The notes beneath the pieces were generated by a model. The model was not told the DNA's origin. It did no database searches and worked only from the letters and a program-made list of their open reading frames with translations. A stretch of 64,000 nt of DNA from Marinitoga lauensis. GTDB taxonomy: Bacteria; Thermotogota; Thermotogae; Petrotogales; Petrotogaceae. Position numbers and translations under genes: made by a program. Shown piece after piece: positions 28,718 to 37,955 of the stretch (position 1 is its first letter; each line of letters opens with the position of its first letter). The stretch is taken from NCBI RefSeq assembly GCF_004135675.1, contig NZ_QHLX01000001.1, forward strand, positions 62,001-126,000, in the 5' to 3' direction.

Positions 28718-29045
28718 TCCCCATCTCGTCCAGGTTTAGTGTTCCATGTTTTTCATATATTTTTCTTACTACAGTTAATGCCAATGCTGTAACGCCAACA
28801 CCAATAACGATAGCGGTTAAAACTAAAGCCTGTGGCAATGGATCAACAAATGTTCCATTTGTTGAAGGGACTCCTTTAAACAATATTGGTGCAACTCCAT
28901 CTTTTACGTATCCTGTTGAGATAATAAATAAATTAACTCCAACTTCTAATACATTTAATGCTACTACTAATTTTATTAAATTCTTTTGAGTTAATAATCC
29001 GTATATACCTATTAATATCAATCCTATAAATAAATACTGTATCAT
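28701..29045 (-). CDS. MnhC/MrpC (NuoK-like) subunit
   Basis: The 114-residue protein has three predicted membrane helices. Typical features are LIGIYGLLTQKNLIKLVVAL, VLEVGVNLFIISTGY and DPLPQALVLTAIVIGVGVTA, the MrpC/NuoK signature. It lies immediately after the MnhB-like gene (no gap) and overlaps the MrpD-like gene. Confidence 0.94.
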   Translation of the reverse strand: MIQYLFIGLILIGIYGLLTQKNLIKLVVALNVLEVGVNLFIISTGYVKDGVAPILFKGVPSTNGTFVDPLPQALVLTAIVIGVGVTALALTVVRKIYEKHGTLNLDEMGSESDD

Positions 29046-29798
29046 TTATTTCCCCTCCTCTGAGAGAAAATCTGAGATCAAGTTAGAAAGCTCAGATCCT
29101 ACTTTTAAACCAACAAAGATATAAATTATTGGAACAATACCAGCACTAAATAATTCTCCTACAACACCTGTTGGTAAGAAGTTATATAAGAAATAACCGC
29201 CCATTGTTAATCCCAATAAACCAAAGATTAAGTATAAACTTCCTGCTGTTCCTTCTAAGAATTTAAATGATTTAACCTTTGTTCTAAATTCATCATCAGA
29301 AATATAAAATAATAATACTGCTGATGCAATCATAGAACCTCCAGGGAAACCTCCACCAGGAGTTAAATGACCGTGAATAAATATATAAACACCTGTTATT
29401 AAAATAATACCTGCTATTATTCTAACACCTGCTTTTAATATAAAATTAGGAGGAGTTTTAAATTTCATTCTTGATTTTCCACTTAATAACAAACCTACAC
29501 CTAAAGCAGAAACAAACAATACTGTAACTTCTCCTAATGTATCAAAAGACCTATAGTTTACAACTATTGATGTTACCATATTAGCTGAACCACTTTCTGC
29601 ATCCTTTGTTTCTTTGTATGTAACAACACCGTTTTCTCCATTTGCGTTTTTATTAATAAATTTATTCGATACTCTTTCTGATAAATTTACATTTCCAAAT
29701 TTTGGAAATAATTTTCCTTCGCCGGTTGAGTATAAATTACCATATATGAATAATGCTAAAACTAATATTAATAATGCTGCTATTACTCTTTTCATCAT
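29046..29798 (-). CDS. MbhE/MrpA-tail plus MrpB fused subunit
   Basis: The 250-residue membrane protein begins with one helix and a soluble loop, followed by FDTLGEVTVLFVSALGVGLL, which corresponds to the MbhE/MrpA C-terminal part. From about residue 120 it has the MrpB signature GVYIFIHGHLTPGGGFPGGS and further helices. So it joins two subunits that are separate in many archaeal Mbh operons. It overlaps the upstream gene by four bases. Confidence 0.88.
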   Translation of the reverse strand: MMKRVIAALLILVLALFIYGNLYSTGEGKLFPKFGNVNLSERVSNKFINKNANGENGVVTYKETKDAESGSANMVTSIVVNYRSFDTLGEVTVLFVSALGVGLLLSGKSRMKFKTPPNFILKAGVRIIAGIILITGVYIFIHGHLTPGGGFPGGSMIASAVLLFYISDDEFRTKVKSFKFLEGTAGSLYLIFGLLGLTMGGYFLYNFLPTGVVGELFSAGIVPIIYIFVGLKVGSELSNLISDFLSEEGK

Positions 29799-30040
29799 TT
29801 TTTATCACCAACCTTTTTTATAGAAAAAAGGGTAAAGATAAATATTGCAGTTACTAAACCAGAACCTATTACAGCTTCTGTAATTGCAACATCCGGAGCC
29901 TTCATAAATACAAATGAAACAACAGCTAACATACTTAAAATTGATAAATAAATAACAGAATTAATAATTTTTTTAGCTTCAATTGCTAAAAATGCAAAAA
30001 TCAGTAATACGATTCCAACTATTATTTCAATTATCTGCAT
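29795..30040 (-). CDS. MbhD-like (DUF4040) small membrane subunit
   Basis: The 81-residue protein has two to three helices, with VIYLSILSMLAVVSFVFMKA followed by PDVAITEAVIGSGLVTA, the MbhD/MrpA domain signature. I chose ATG at 30040 because AGAGGTGATGAAA precedes it at normal distance; an in-frame GTG at 30049 would add three residues. It overlaps the MnhG-like gene. Confidence 0.9.
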   Translation of the reverse strand: MQIIEIIVGIVLLIFAFLAIEAKKIINSVIYLSILSMLAVVSFVFMKAPDVAITEAVIGSGLVTAIFIFTLFSIKKVGDKK

Positions 30041-30368
30041 TTTCATCACCTCTACTTTTGTAGAGTTTATCTAACTCATTTTTAGATAATTTAAAAGGTT
30101 TTACACCATATATGTATGAAGCTTTTGCTAAAACTGAACTTCCCACTGGATTTGTAATAGTTAAAAACACTACTATTAAAAGTGTTTTTACAAACCATAC
30201 TGGTTGAGCTATCCCAACACCTAAAACTAGAGAAAAAGTACCCAATGTTGTAGCTTTAGTTGCTGCTTGAAGTCTGTTATATACATCAGGCATTCTAACA
30301 AGACCAAGACCACCTAAAACATAAAAAAGAGCACCTATTATCATTAATATATATCCTATAGCACTCAT
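30027..30368 (-). CDS. MnhG/MrpG-like subunit
   Basis: The 113-residue protein has three helices and the MrpG signature GLVRMPDVYNRLQAATKATT, then FLTITNPVGSSVLAKASY. It belongs to the Mrp-type ion translocation module and overlaps both neighbours. Its C-terminal tail is charged and short. Confidence 0.95.
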   Translation of the reverse strand: MSAIGYILMIIGALFYVLGGLGLVRMPDVYNRLQAATKATTLGTFSLVLGVGIAQPVWFVKTLLIVVFLTITNPVGSSVLAKASYIYGVKPFKLSKNELDKLYKSRGDENADN

Positions 30369-30613
30369 TTTTTCCCCTCCAAATAGCGGGCAATTACAAT
30401 TGTCTCTAAGAACGATAATGCCCCATAAACTAATGCAATATCAAGATACAATTCACTTTTCAATAAAAAAGCAATAAATACAATTGATCCTGTAATAATT
30501 ACATTCAATGTATCTACTGCAACAACTCTATCAGGAGTAGTTGGTCCAAATATTAACCTCAAAACAGAAAAAAAAGCACCAATAACAATTAAAATTCCAA
30601 TCAATGTATTCAT
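30365..30613 (-). CDS. MnhF/MrpF-like subunit
   Basis: The 82-residue protein has three helices with FGPTTPDRVVAVDTLN, the MrpF signature, and ALVYGALSFLETIVIARYL. It is fused to its neighbours by four-base overlaps, typical of a complex whose subunits are made in stoichiometric amounts. Confidence 0.95.
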   Translation of the reverse strand: MNTLIGILIVIGAFFSVLRLIFGPTTPDRVVAVDTLNVIITGSIVFIAFLLKSELYLDIALVYGALSFLETIVIARYLEGKK

Positions 30614-31095
30614 TTGTAAATCCCTCCCAAAATTTTCTCAAATTTTCCTGAGACATGTTTTTGATATTCTTCGGGAGTTTCACCTTTTACATCAATCCAG
30701 TGAATATAAATATATTCATCATCGGCATCAATAGATAATGTTCCAGGAGTTAAAGTTATGGAGTTAGCTAATGTTAATTTACCAACATTACCTTTTAATT
30801 TTGTAGGTATTTTTACAAAACCTGGATTTAAAGGTAATGATGGATTTAAAACTCTAGCTGCTACATCGAAATTTGCTTTTATCATTTCCACTATAAAAAC
30901 AGGAACATATACAAATACGAAAATAAAAAGTTTTGGAATGATTGTAAAATCAAAAGAATAATCAACTACTTTTGATATCACTCCTGCTAATACAAGAGAT
31001 ACTAGTAACCCTGTGAGTACTTCTGAAACTGCAAAACTCGTAAGCGCAATCCAGATAACCCACAAGGTTATAAAAGTTGAAAGATACTTTTTCAA
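30610..31095 (-). CDS. MnhE/MrpE-like subunit
   Basis: The 161-residue protein has two or three N-terminal helices, then a soluble domain with ANFDVAARVLNPSLPLNPGF, LANSITLTPGTLSIDADDEY and IYIHWIDV, the MrpE signature. It starts with TTG after GGAGGG and is the first structural gene of the complex. The 75-base gap to the ArsR gene holds a TTTGTGAAAAAAAT motif. Confidence 0.94.
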   Translation of the reverse strand: MKKYLSTFITLWVIWIALTSFAVSEVLTGLLVSLVLAGVISKVVDYSFDFTIIPKLFIFVFVYVPVFIVEMIKANFDVAARVLNPSLPLNPGFVKIPTKLKGNVGKLTLANSITLTPGTLSIDADDEYIYIHWIDVKGETPEEYQKHVSGKFEKILGGIYK

Positions 31096-31170
31096 AATAC
31101 TCCCTCCTTTTTAAGATTATTTGTGAAAAAAATCTTTATTTTTACCAAAAAACATACTATACCAATAATT

Positions 31171-31491
31171 TCATGCTTTTCTTATAATATTATTAGCTTC
31201 TTTGAGCTCTTGTGAAATTATTCTTTTTCCATCGGATAAAAGTTCCAAAACTAAATTATGTTTTAATTTGCAATAAACTATATTCCCTTTTTTTTCTTTT
31301 AAAATAATACCATTTTCTTCTAAAAGCTTTAAATGTTGAGATATGCTGGATTGGCTTGTATTCAATTTTTCTGTGATTTCTAAAACCGATAATTTTTCTT
31401 TACTTAATAGCTTAATTATTCTTAATCTAATCGGGTGGGATAAACATTTAAAAATGTTAGATATTAACTTACATTCATCCAATAATATCAT
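31171..31491 (-). CDS. ArsR-family winged-helix regulator
   Basis: The 106-residue protein has the ArsR fold: FKCLSHPIRLRIIKLLSKE, VLEITEKLNTSQSSISQHLK (recognition helix) and LKEKKGNIVYCKL (wing). The usual alpha-3 metal site ELCVCDL is replaced by KLSVLEI, so it is probably not an arsenic/zinc sensor of that class. Cysteines at positions 7 and 16 and one in the wing could sense redox or sulfur species; this is inference. It is the first gene of the Mbx-like operon and follows a palindromic operator, which suggests it controls itself and the complex. Confidence 0.88.
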   Translation of the reverse strand: MILLDECKLISNIFKCLSHPIRLRIIKLLSKEKLSVLEITEKLNTSQSSISQHLKLLEENGIILKEKKGNIVYCKLKHNLVLELLSDGKRIISQELKEANNIIRKA

Positions 31492-31519
31492 CTCCCTATA
31501 AAAAGATTAATGGAAAAAG

Positions 31520-31541
31520 AATATTAGAAAATTCTAATATT
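31520..31541 (-). promoter_or_regulatory. Palindromic operator at the ArsR promoter
   Basis: AATATTAGAA (31520-31529) and TTCTAATATT (31532-31541) are perfect 10-bp inverted arms with a 2-base spacer. The minus-strand -10 TATAAT lies next to it at 31542-31547, so a bound dimer would block transcription. Confidence 0.82.
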
Positions 31542-31651
31542 ATTATAATACAAAAACTCTAATTACAAAAACAAAGATTTATAGCGATAATTAAAAATAA
31601 TAAATTATAATCATTTTTAGTCATTAATAATCAAGAAAATATATAAAAAAA

Positions 31652-31680
31652 TAAAAAAGAGCGCATTTTACGCTCTTTAA
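31652..31680 (-). terminator. Terminator after the pyrophosphatase gene
   Basis: On the minus strand AAAGAGCG-TAAAATG-CGCTCTTT is followed by TTTATTTTTTT. Confidence 0.88.
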
Positions 31681-31724
31681 TTATATCTTTACACCTTTTT
31701 AAATAAAGACTTTTTTTATCGATA

Positions 31725-33348
31725 TTAAATGTTTCTAAATATTAACGGCATTACCTGTTTTTTTCTTGAAACAATTCCCTTTAAGAAAGGTATATTATTC
31801 TCAAAATCTATTTTAAAAATTTTTTCTGCTAACTTCAATTGACCAGCAACAAATATATAAGATCCCTCTTTTAATACATCAGTTAATAAGAATATGAATA
31901 ATATGTAATTTCTTTCATTCGTCATTTTTTTCATCGTCTGGAGAATTTTATCTTTTTTTGTTAATAATTGTTCAGAAGTAATTACTTCAATTTGAGAAAC
32001 TGCTATTCTTCCTCTTGAGACTCTTGATTCTTTAAGATCAAGAGTTAATATTTCTTTTTCAGAAAACCCTTCCAGATTTGTTTTTGCTTTATACATTTCT
32101 ATCCCATATTCTATGGGGTCAAAATTCAAATATTCAGATATCTCATCGACAGCTTTTTTATCTTCAAAAGTTGTAGTAGGAGATTTTAATATCATTGTAT
32201 CAGATAATATTGCTGAAAGCATTAGTCCTGCAATTTCTTTTGGAGGTTTAATATTATTTTTTTTATATAAATCCCAGATAATTGTATTTGTAGAACCCAC
32301 AGGTTTAATATGTGCAGTTATAGGCAATCCTGTTTCTAATCCTCCAAGTCTATGGTGATCAACAATTTCTAATATTTCAGCTTCATCTATCCCTCTACTG
32401 TTTGTGATCTTTCTGAATGATCGACCAATATTATTTTTTTAGGTTTTGGCTTGATTAAATCATGTCTTGTGATGATACCTTTAACTACTTTATTTTCATC
32501 AATTACTATAGCAACACCTTTTTTGTCTTGCATTAATTCTTCTTCAAAATCTTTTAATATTTCATCAGGATGTATGGTAAGAGGATTTTTTTCCATAATT
32601 CTTTCCACATGTGTACTTAATCTTAAAAGCCTTCCTGTAACATAGGTTGGATGTGGTGATACGACTATAGGTATATTTTTTTCTTTTGCAATATTGATAA
32701 TTTCCTCATCAGGTACAAAATTTCCTGTGATAATTAAACAACTTACTTCTTTTTCAATTGCTATTTTTTGAACATCTTTTCTATTACCAGTTATCAGCAC
32801 ATCGTCTTTTTTTACATATCTTTTTACTTCATCTGATGTCATTGCTCCAATTGTAGGACAACCTTTTAATTTTTTCTCTTCATTTCCAATAATTAATTTA
32901 CCATTCATAGTTTTTATTATATCTTTCACTTTAGGAGGATTTTCTTCTAAAGTGAAATTTTGAATTTCCTGTAAAAAGTTCCTTGCTAATTCACGTTCAG
33001 TTAAAAGGCCTGTAAGTTTACCATCTGCATCTATAATAGGAATACTTTTTACATGTTTTTCAATCATAGTATTTCCTATTTCATAAATAGTAGCCTCTTT
33101 ATCAGCAGTAATAACATCCTTTACCATAACATCTTTTACCTGAATATACACATGTTCTAAATATTCGGGTTTTTGGATTTTAAATTTATTCAAAATAAAA
33201 TCAGTTTCGGGATTGATTTCTCCTAATCTATACGGAACATATTCGTTATTACTATTAACCTGATTTTTTAAATATGAATAAGAAATAGCGGAAGCAATAC
33301 TATCTGTATCCGGTCTTTTATGCCGAGAACATACACCTTTTCTTTCAT
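31725..33348 (-). CDS. Manganese-dependent family II inorganic pyrophosphatase with CBS and DRTGG domains
   Basis: About 541 residues after repair. The N terminus has the DHH-family metal motif VLGHKRPDTDSIASA. Next come a CBS domain (VKDVMVKDVITADKEATIYE), a DRTGG domain (about 190-250), a second CBS domain (NPLTIHPDEILKDFEEEL) and then the DHH part ILVDHSERSQ, EIVDHHRLGG and a C-terminal DHHA2-like domain with SRKKQVMP. This is the adenine-nucleotide-regulated CBS-PPase layout. It hydrolyses pyrophosphate in the cytoplasm. I chose ATG at 33348 after GGAGGG. Missing bases near 33328 (GG/CAT) and 32392 break the frame. Confidence 0.92.
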
Positions 33349-33379
33349 GTTTTCCCTCCAAAATCAATTTAACGGAGAT

Positions 33380-33407
33380 ATTATATCATAAATAAGAATA
33401 TTTTCAA
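33380..33407 (-). promoter_or_regulatory. Promoter of the pyrophosphatase gene
   Basis: On the minus strand TTGAAA (33402-33407) and TATAAT (33380-33385) are separated by 16 bases; the start codon is about 30 bases downstream. Confidence 0.7.
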
Positions 33408-33412
33408 ATAAT

Positions 33413-33440
33413 AAACCGGTATCCTAAATGATACCGGTTT
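33413..33440 (-). terminator. Terminator after the ferritin-like gene
   Basis: AAACCGGTATC and GATACCGGTTT form an 11-bp stem with a 6-base loop, five bases after the stop codon. Confidence 0.85.
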
Positions 33441-33444
33441 ATAT

Positions 33445-33757
33445 TTAAACATCTTTTTTATTTAATTTTTCAATTTCTTCTTCTACTTCTTTTTCACCTT
33501 CTTCATAAAATTTTCTTCTTCTGGGTCCAATTCTTTTAATAATCTTAAAAATTCACCTGCGTGAACTCTTTCTTCATTTGCAATATCTATTAATACTTCT
33601 TTGGCTAATTCATCATCTACAGACTCTGCTAATTGCATATACATCTGAACTGCTTCATATTCTGCAGAAATAAGAAATCTGATTGCCCTAATTAATTCTT
33701 CTTTGGTTAATTTTTTTCTCTTTTTAACCCTGAAAATGGATTTGAAAATTCTGGCAT
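33445..33757 (-). CDS. Small ferritin-like diiron protein (encapsulated-ferritin/rubrerythrin type)
   Basis: About 104 residues after repair, beginning MPEFSNPFSGLK. Two helices carry Glu-rich diiron motifs: LIRAIRFLISAEYEAVQMYM and IANEERVHAGEFLRLLKEL (ExxH), then a C-terminal acidic helix FYEEGEKEVEEEIEKL. Such two-helix proteins assemble from dimers and are often packaged into encapsulins to store iron and detoxify oxidants. No encapsulin gene is visible here. Two missing A bases (near 33712 and 33515) split the frame. The start follows AGGGGG. Confidence 0.8.
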
Positions 33758-33773
33758 TTTAATCCCCCTTATA

Positions 33774-33890
33774 TTAATTATGTTCGCCAAAAATAATAGT
33801 AACACTTGCATCTTTCGTTAAATTTATATTTTTTGTAGCATCAGGTGTAGTATTCCAAAGTTTTGTTACATCATCATCTTTATTATATCA
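33774..33890 (-). other. Leader or gene fragment upstream of the ferritin-like gene
   Basis: On the minus strand a 38-codon open stretch without a start codon (VTKLWNTTPDATKNINL, ending SVTIIFGEHN) runs to a stop 16 bases before the ferritin-like start. TATAAT lies just upstream of it. It may be a 5' untranslated leader or the tail of a lost gene. I recognise no family. Confidence 0.3.
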
Positions 33891-33902
33891 TAAATATAAT
33901 AA

Positions 33903-33924
33903 AAAATGATGGCTAAAAGCCATC
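33903..33924 (-). terminator. Terminator of the 141-residue unknown gene
   Basis: On the minus strand GATGGCT-TTT-AGCCATC is followed by ATTTTTT, overlapping the stop codon. Confidence 0.85.
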
Positions 33925-34348
33925 AAGGTAAATCTATTAATAATAGGTATATATAATTTTGATCATATCTATTTTTTATATCTTCAAAATATTTATAATC
34001 ATCAATATGTACAAAATCTTTTCCATCATGAAAAACCAATTTCCACTCTTCAGGATATGCATACGTTCCACTTTCAAATCTTTTCAAATTTTCTTTTAAT
34101 TGATTTAAAATAAAATCATTTTCTGGAACTTTTCCTTCAAATCTTTTAATCATATTTTCTGAAGCTTCTTTTAAGCCTTTATACATTAAAATTAAATCTT
34201 TTACAGTGCTTTCAAATAAATTTGTTTCTAATAAATAATTAATACAAGAGGATACGTTGTGTTCTCCATATCGTCGAGCATATTTCGAAGCTAAATTATA
34301 AGCATTTTCTTCATTATCAGCTATCAATATTAAACCATACGTATACAT
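33923..34348 (-). CDS. Unknown 141-residue protein downstream of hydA
   Basis: I do not recognise this protein. It begins MYTYGLILIADNEENAYNLA and ends RYDQNYIYLLLIDLP, is mostly charged and helical, and has no signal peptide or membrane segment. Residues 10-60 (SKYARRYGEHNVSSCINYLL) suggest a small globular alpha/beta domain. I chose the ATG 7 bases after GGAGGG; a start seven codons upstream would swallow that site. It lies 54 bases after hydA, with a terminator between them, so it may be transcribed by read-through. Confidence 0.7.
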   Translation of the reverse strand: MYTYGLILIADNEENAYNLASKYARRYGEHNVSSCINYLLETNLFESTVKDLILMYKGLKEASENMIKRFEGKVPENDFILNQLKENLKRFESGTYAYPEEWKLVFHDGKDFVHIDDYKYFEDIKNRYDQNYIYLLLIDLP

Positions 34349-34372
34349 CTTAAATCCCTCCTTTTTCATAAT

Positions 34373-34396
34373 AAAAGCGGGGAAATCCCCGCTTTT
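34373..34396 (-). terminator. Terminator of the hydrogenase operon
   Basis: AAAAGCGGGG-AAAT-CCCCGCTTTT, a perfect 9-10-bp stem with T run, a few bases after the hydA stop. Confidence 0.92.
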
Positions 34397-34402
34397 ATTA
34401 TA

Positions 34403-36136
34403 TCATAACCATTCTCTTTCAAAATATTCTGTATGTAATAAATGATGAGACTTTTCACTTAAAGGTTTTCCTAAGAATTCATCATAAATTTTCTTAATTG
34501 ATGGATTTTCATGTGATTTTCTAATTGGTTTGCTTTTGTCAATACGATTAATAGCTTCAGTTCTCTTCTTAATTATACTAAAATCTCCATGATGATAAGG
34601 TTGTCCTCCTCCACCAACACAACCGCCAGGACATGCCATAACTTCAATCATGTGAACTTCTGTTTTACCAGCTCTTATATCTTCTAACAATTTCCTTACA
34701 TTACCTAATCCATGAGCTATACCTACTCTAATAGTTGTTCCTTTTATATCAACTTCTGCAATTCTTACTCCTTCATATCCTCTTACTGCTTCAAATTCAA
34801 CATTACCTAATTCTTCACCTGTAATCCATTCGTAGGCAGTTCTTAATGCTGCTTCAGCAACACCACCAGTTCTACCAAATATATCAGCAGCACCTGTTGA
34901 TTCACCTAAAGGATTGTCGTATTCTTCTTCTGGTAAGTTGTGGAAATTGATACCAGATTCTCTAATCATATCAGCTAATTCTCTAGTGGTAATTACATAA
35001 TCAACATCTTGATATCCAGATGATCTCATTTCTTCTCTGTTCGCTTCATATTTTTTAGCCAAACATGGCATTATAGATACAACTACAATGTCCTTTGGAT
35101 CAATACCAGCTTTTTGAGCATAATAAGTTTTTGCTACAGCACCAAACATTTGTTGTGGAGATTTTGCAGATGATGGCATTTCTAACAATTCTGGGAATTG
35201 ATGTTCTAAGAATTTAACCCATCCCGGACAACAACTGGTTAACATTGGTAAATACCCACCATTTTCTAATCTTTCTTTAAATTCTGAAGCTTCTTCCATT
35301 ATTGTTAAATCTGCTCCAAAATTTGTATCGAATATTTTATCAAATCCCAATACTCTCAATGCCGCAACTAATTTTCCTGTTGATATTGTTCCTGGTTCAT
35401 AACCAAATTCTTCTCCAATAGCAACCCTTACAGCAGGAGCAGTTTGAACAACAACATGTTTTTTTGGATCTTCTAGTACATCCCATACTTGATCTATATA
35501 TGATCTTTCAACTAATGCTCCAGTTGGACATACAGCAACACATTGTCCACAGAAAGTACATGCAGTATTTTCCAAAGGCCAATCAAATGTTGGTTTTACA
35601 ACAGCATCAAATCCTCTATTAACTGCTGATAAAACACCAACAGTTTGGAATTCATTACACATAGTTTCACATCTTCTACACATAACGCATTTATTAGGAT
35701 CCCGAATTATTGCTGCAGATATATCCTTTTTATGGACAGACATTTTCCCAAAGTATGGATTATTGTGAATATTTAATTCAGCTGCTAAATCCTGTAATTC
35801 ACATTCTCCATTTTTAGGACATTTTAAACAATCTTGAGGATGATCAGATAATAATAATTGAACTGCTGTTCTTCTTGCTTGAATAGCTCTTCTTGAATGA
35901 GTTTTTACAACTAATCCTTCCGAAACAGGTGTTGCACATGCAGGTGCTAAATTTCTTCTACCTTCTATTTCAACCATACATACTCTACATGAAGCAGGTT
36001 TATTTTCTATTCCAATATCTTCTAATTTCATATAACATAAAGTAGGAACATAACCACCTATTGATTTTACAGCATCTAAGACTGTATAATTTTCTGGTAC
36101 TTCAACTTCCTTACAATTTATAGTAATTTTTGGCAT
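34403..36136 (-). CDS. hydA: [FeFe] hydrogenase catalytic subunit HydA
   Basis: The 577-residue subunit reduces protons at the H-cluster. In order: plant-type [2Fe-2S] (CYMKLED, SCRVCMVEIE, ACATPV), the His-Cys3 cluster HPQDCLKCPKNGECEL, two [4Fe-4S] clusters (CVMCRRCETMCNEF, CTFCGQCVAVCPTGAL), then the H-cluster motifs TSCCPGWVKFLE, MPCLAKKYEANR and EVMACPGGCVGGGGQPY. It appears shorter than the about 645-residue Thermotoga maritima subunit, apparently lacking the extra C-terminal [2Fe-2S] domain. With HydB and HydC it should form a bifurcating enzyme that uses ferredoxin and NADH together. The gene is intact. Confidence 0.96.
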   Translation of the reverse strand: MPKITINCKEVEVPENYTVLDAVKSIGGYVPTLCYMKLEDIGIENKPASCRVCMVEIEGRRNLAPACATPVSEGLVVKTHSRRAIQARRTAVQLLLSDHPQDCLKCPKNGECELQDLAAELNIHNNPYFGKMSVHKKDISAAIIRDPNKCVMCRRCETMCNEFQTVGVLSAVNRGFDAVVKPTFDWPLENTACTFCGQCVAVCPTGALVERSYIDQVWDVLEDPKKHVVVQTAPAVRVAIGEEFGYEPGTISTGKLVAALRVLGFDKIFDTNFGADLTIMEEASEFKERLENGGYLPMLTSCCPGWVKFLEHQFPELLEMPSSAKSPQQMFGAVAKTYYAQKAGIDPKDIVVVSIMPCLAKKYEANREEMRSSGYQDVDYVITTRELADMIRESGINFHNLPEEEYDNPLGESTGAADIFGRTGGVAEAALRTAYEWITGEELGNVEFEAVRGYEGVRIAEVDIKGTTIRVGIAHGLGNVRKLLEDIRAGKTEVHMIEVMACPGGCVGGGGQPYHHGDFSIIKKRTEAINRIDKSKPIRKSHENPSIKKIYDEFLGKPLSEKSHHLLHTEYFEREWL

Positions 36137-36151
36137 ATTTATTCCTCCTTC

Positions 36152-37941
36152 CTATATCTTTTCTATAGCGCCAAATCTACATGTTGCATAACAAGCGCCA
36201 CATTTAATACATACTTCTTGATCTATTTCATGAGGATTTTTTATTGATCCGCTAATAGCTTCAACAGGACAAACCCTTGCACATGCTGTACAACCCACAC
36301 ATTTGTCTTTATCAATTTTATATGTAATTAAATTTTTACATACTCCTGCTGGACATGTTTTATCAAGCACGTGTGCTTCATATTCATCTTTAAAGTAGTA
36401 CATTGTAGATAATATAGGATTAGGCGATGTTTGGCCCAAACCACACAATGCAGAATCCTTTATTGTTTTACCTAAAATTTTCATTCTTTCTAAATCTTCC
36501 ATTGTTGCTCTACCAGATGTAATCTTATCAAGTGTTTCTAATAATCTTACATTACCTATTCTACATGGAGTACATTTACCACATGATTCTTCTACAGAAA
36601 ATTCAAGATAAAATTTTGCAACATCTGGCATACATGTATTTTCATCCATGACAATCATACCACCAGAACCCATCATTGAACCCAATGCCGTTAATGTATC
36701 AAAATCAATTGGGGTATCTAAATATTCAGCTGGAATACATCCTCCTGATGGACCACCTGTTTGAACTGCTTTAAATTTCTTATTGTCTCTAATTCCTCCG
36801 CCTATATCGAATATTACTTCTCTAAGTGTTGTTCCCATAGGAACTTCTACAAGACCAACATTATTTACTTTACCAGCTAAAGCAAATACTTTTGTTCCTG
36901 GTGATTTTTCTGTTCCTAAACTTCTAAACCATTTTGCTCCTCTCAACATTATCGGAGCTATATTTGCAAATGTTTCAACATTATTGATAATAGTTGGTTT
37001 TCCCCATAATCCTTTATTTGCAGGAAATGGTGGTTTTGTCCTTGGTTCACCTCTATAACCTTCAATAGAGGCTAACAATGCAGTTTCTTCTCCACAAACA
37101 AAAGCACCAGCTCCTAATCTAATTTCTAAATCAAATGAAAAATTTGTTCCAAATATATTTTCTCCTAATAAACCGTACTCTTTTGCTTGATTTATTGCAT
37201 TTTTTAATCTTTTAACAGCTAATGGATATTCAGCTCTTATATATACATAGCCTTGATTTGCACCTATCGCATATGCTGCGATAGCCATACCCTCAATTAC
37301 TGAATGCGGATCACCCTCTAATACAGATCTATCCATAAAAGCTCCTGGTCACCTTCATCAGCATTACATACGACATATTTTATATCTCCTTTGGCTTTTT
37401 GAGCAAATCCCCATTTTAAACCTGTTGGAAATCCTCCGCCACCTCTTCCTCTTAATCCTGATTCTCTTATTTCTTCAACAACTTTTTCCGGTGTCATCGA
37501 TAATGCTTTAGCTAATGCTTGATATCCGTCATTAGCTATATATTCATCAATATCATCTGGATTAATCAATCCAGCATTTCTTAACGCAACCCTTATTTGT
37601 TTTTTATAAAAAGGCATCTTTTTAGATTCGTCAATTTTTTCTTTTTCAGTAGGTTCAATATACAAAAGTCTTTCTACTTTTCTACCTTTTATTATATGTT
37701 CATTGATAAGTTCTTCAGCATCTTCTGGTGTTACTCTAACATAAAAAGTGTTATCTGGCAAAAATTTAACTATAGGCCCTTGTTCACAAAAACCAAAACA
37801 ACCTGTTCTAACTATTTGTACATCATTTTCTAATCCTTTATCTTTTACTAATTTCTCCATATTATCTTTTATTAATTCACTTTTTGAAGAGGTACAACCA
37901 GTACCGCCACATATTAAAACGTGATATTTATATGATGACAT
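36152..37941 (-). CDS. hydB: Bifurcating hydrogenase subunit HydB (NuoF-like)
   Basis: About 596 residues after repair. The N terminus is a thioredoxin-like [2Fe-2S] domain ([24 protein letters not shown]). The middle is NuoF-like with the NADH/FMN site ([35 protein letters not shown]) and the [4Fe-4S] motif [17 protein letters not shown]. The C terminus has two ferredoxin clusters ([30 protein letters not shown]). It binds NADH and FMN and is the likely bifurcation site. A missing C near 37350 (GDP/GAF) breaks the frame. It starts 14 bases after the small ferredoxin gene. Confidence 0.94.
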
Positions 37942-37955
37942 TTTTATTCCCTCCT

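Noticed and set aside
22355..31095. Membrane-bound [NiFe] hydrogenase (Mbh)
   Set aside because: The large subunit lacks two of the four nickel-binding cysteines and the operon ends in an NfnB-like subunit, so the complex cannot be a [NiFe] hydrogenase.
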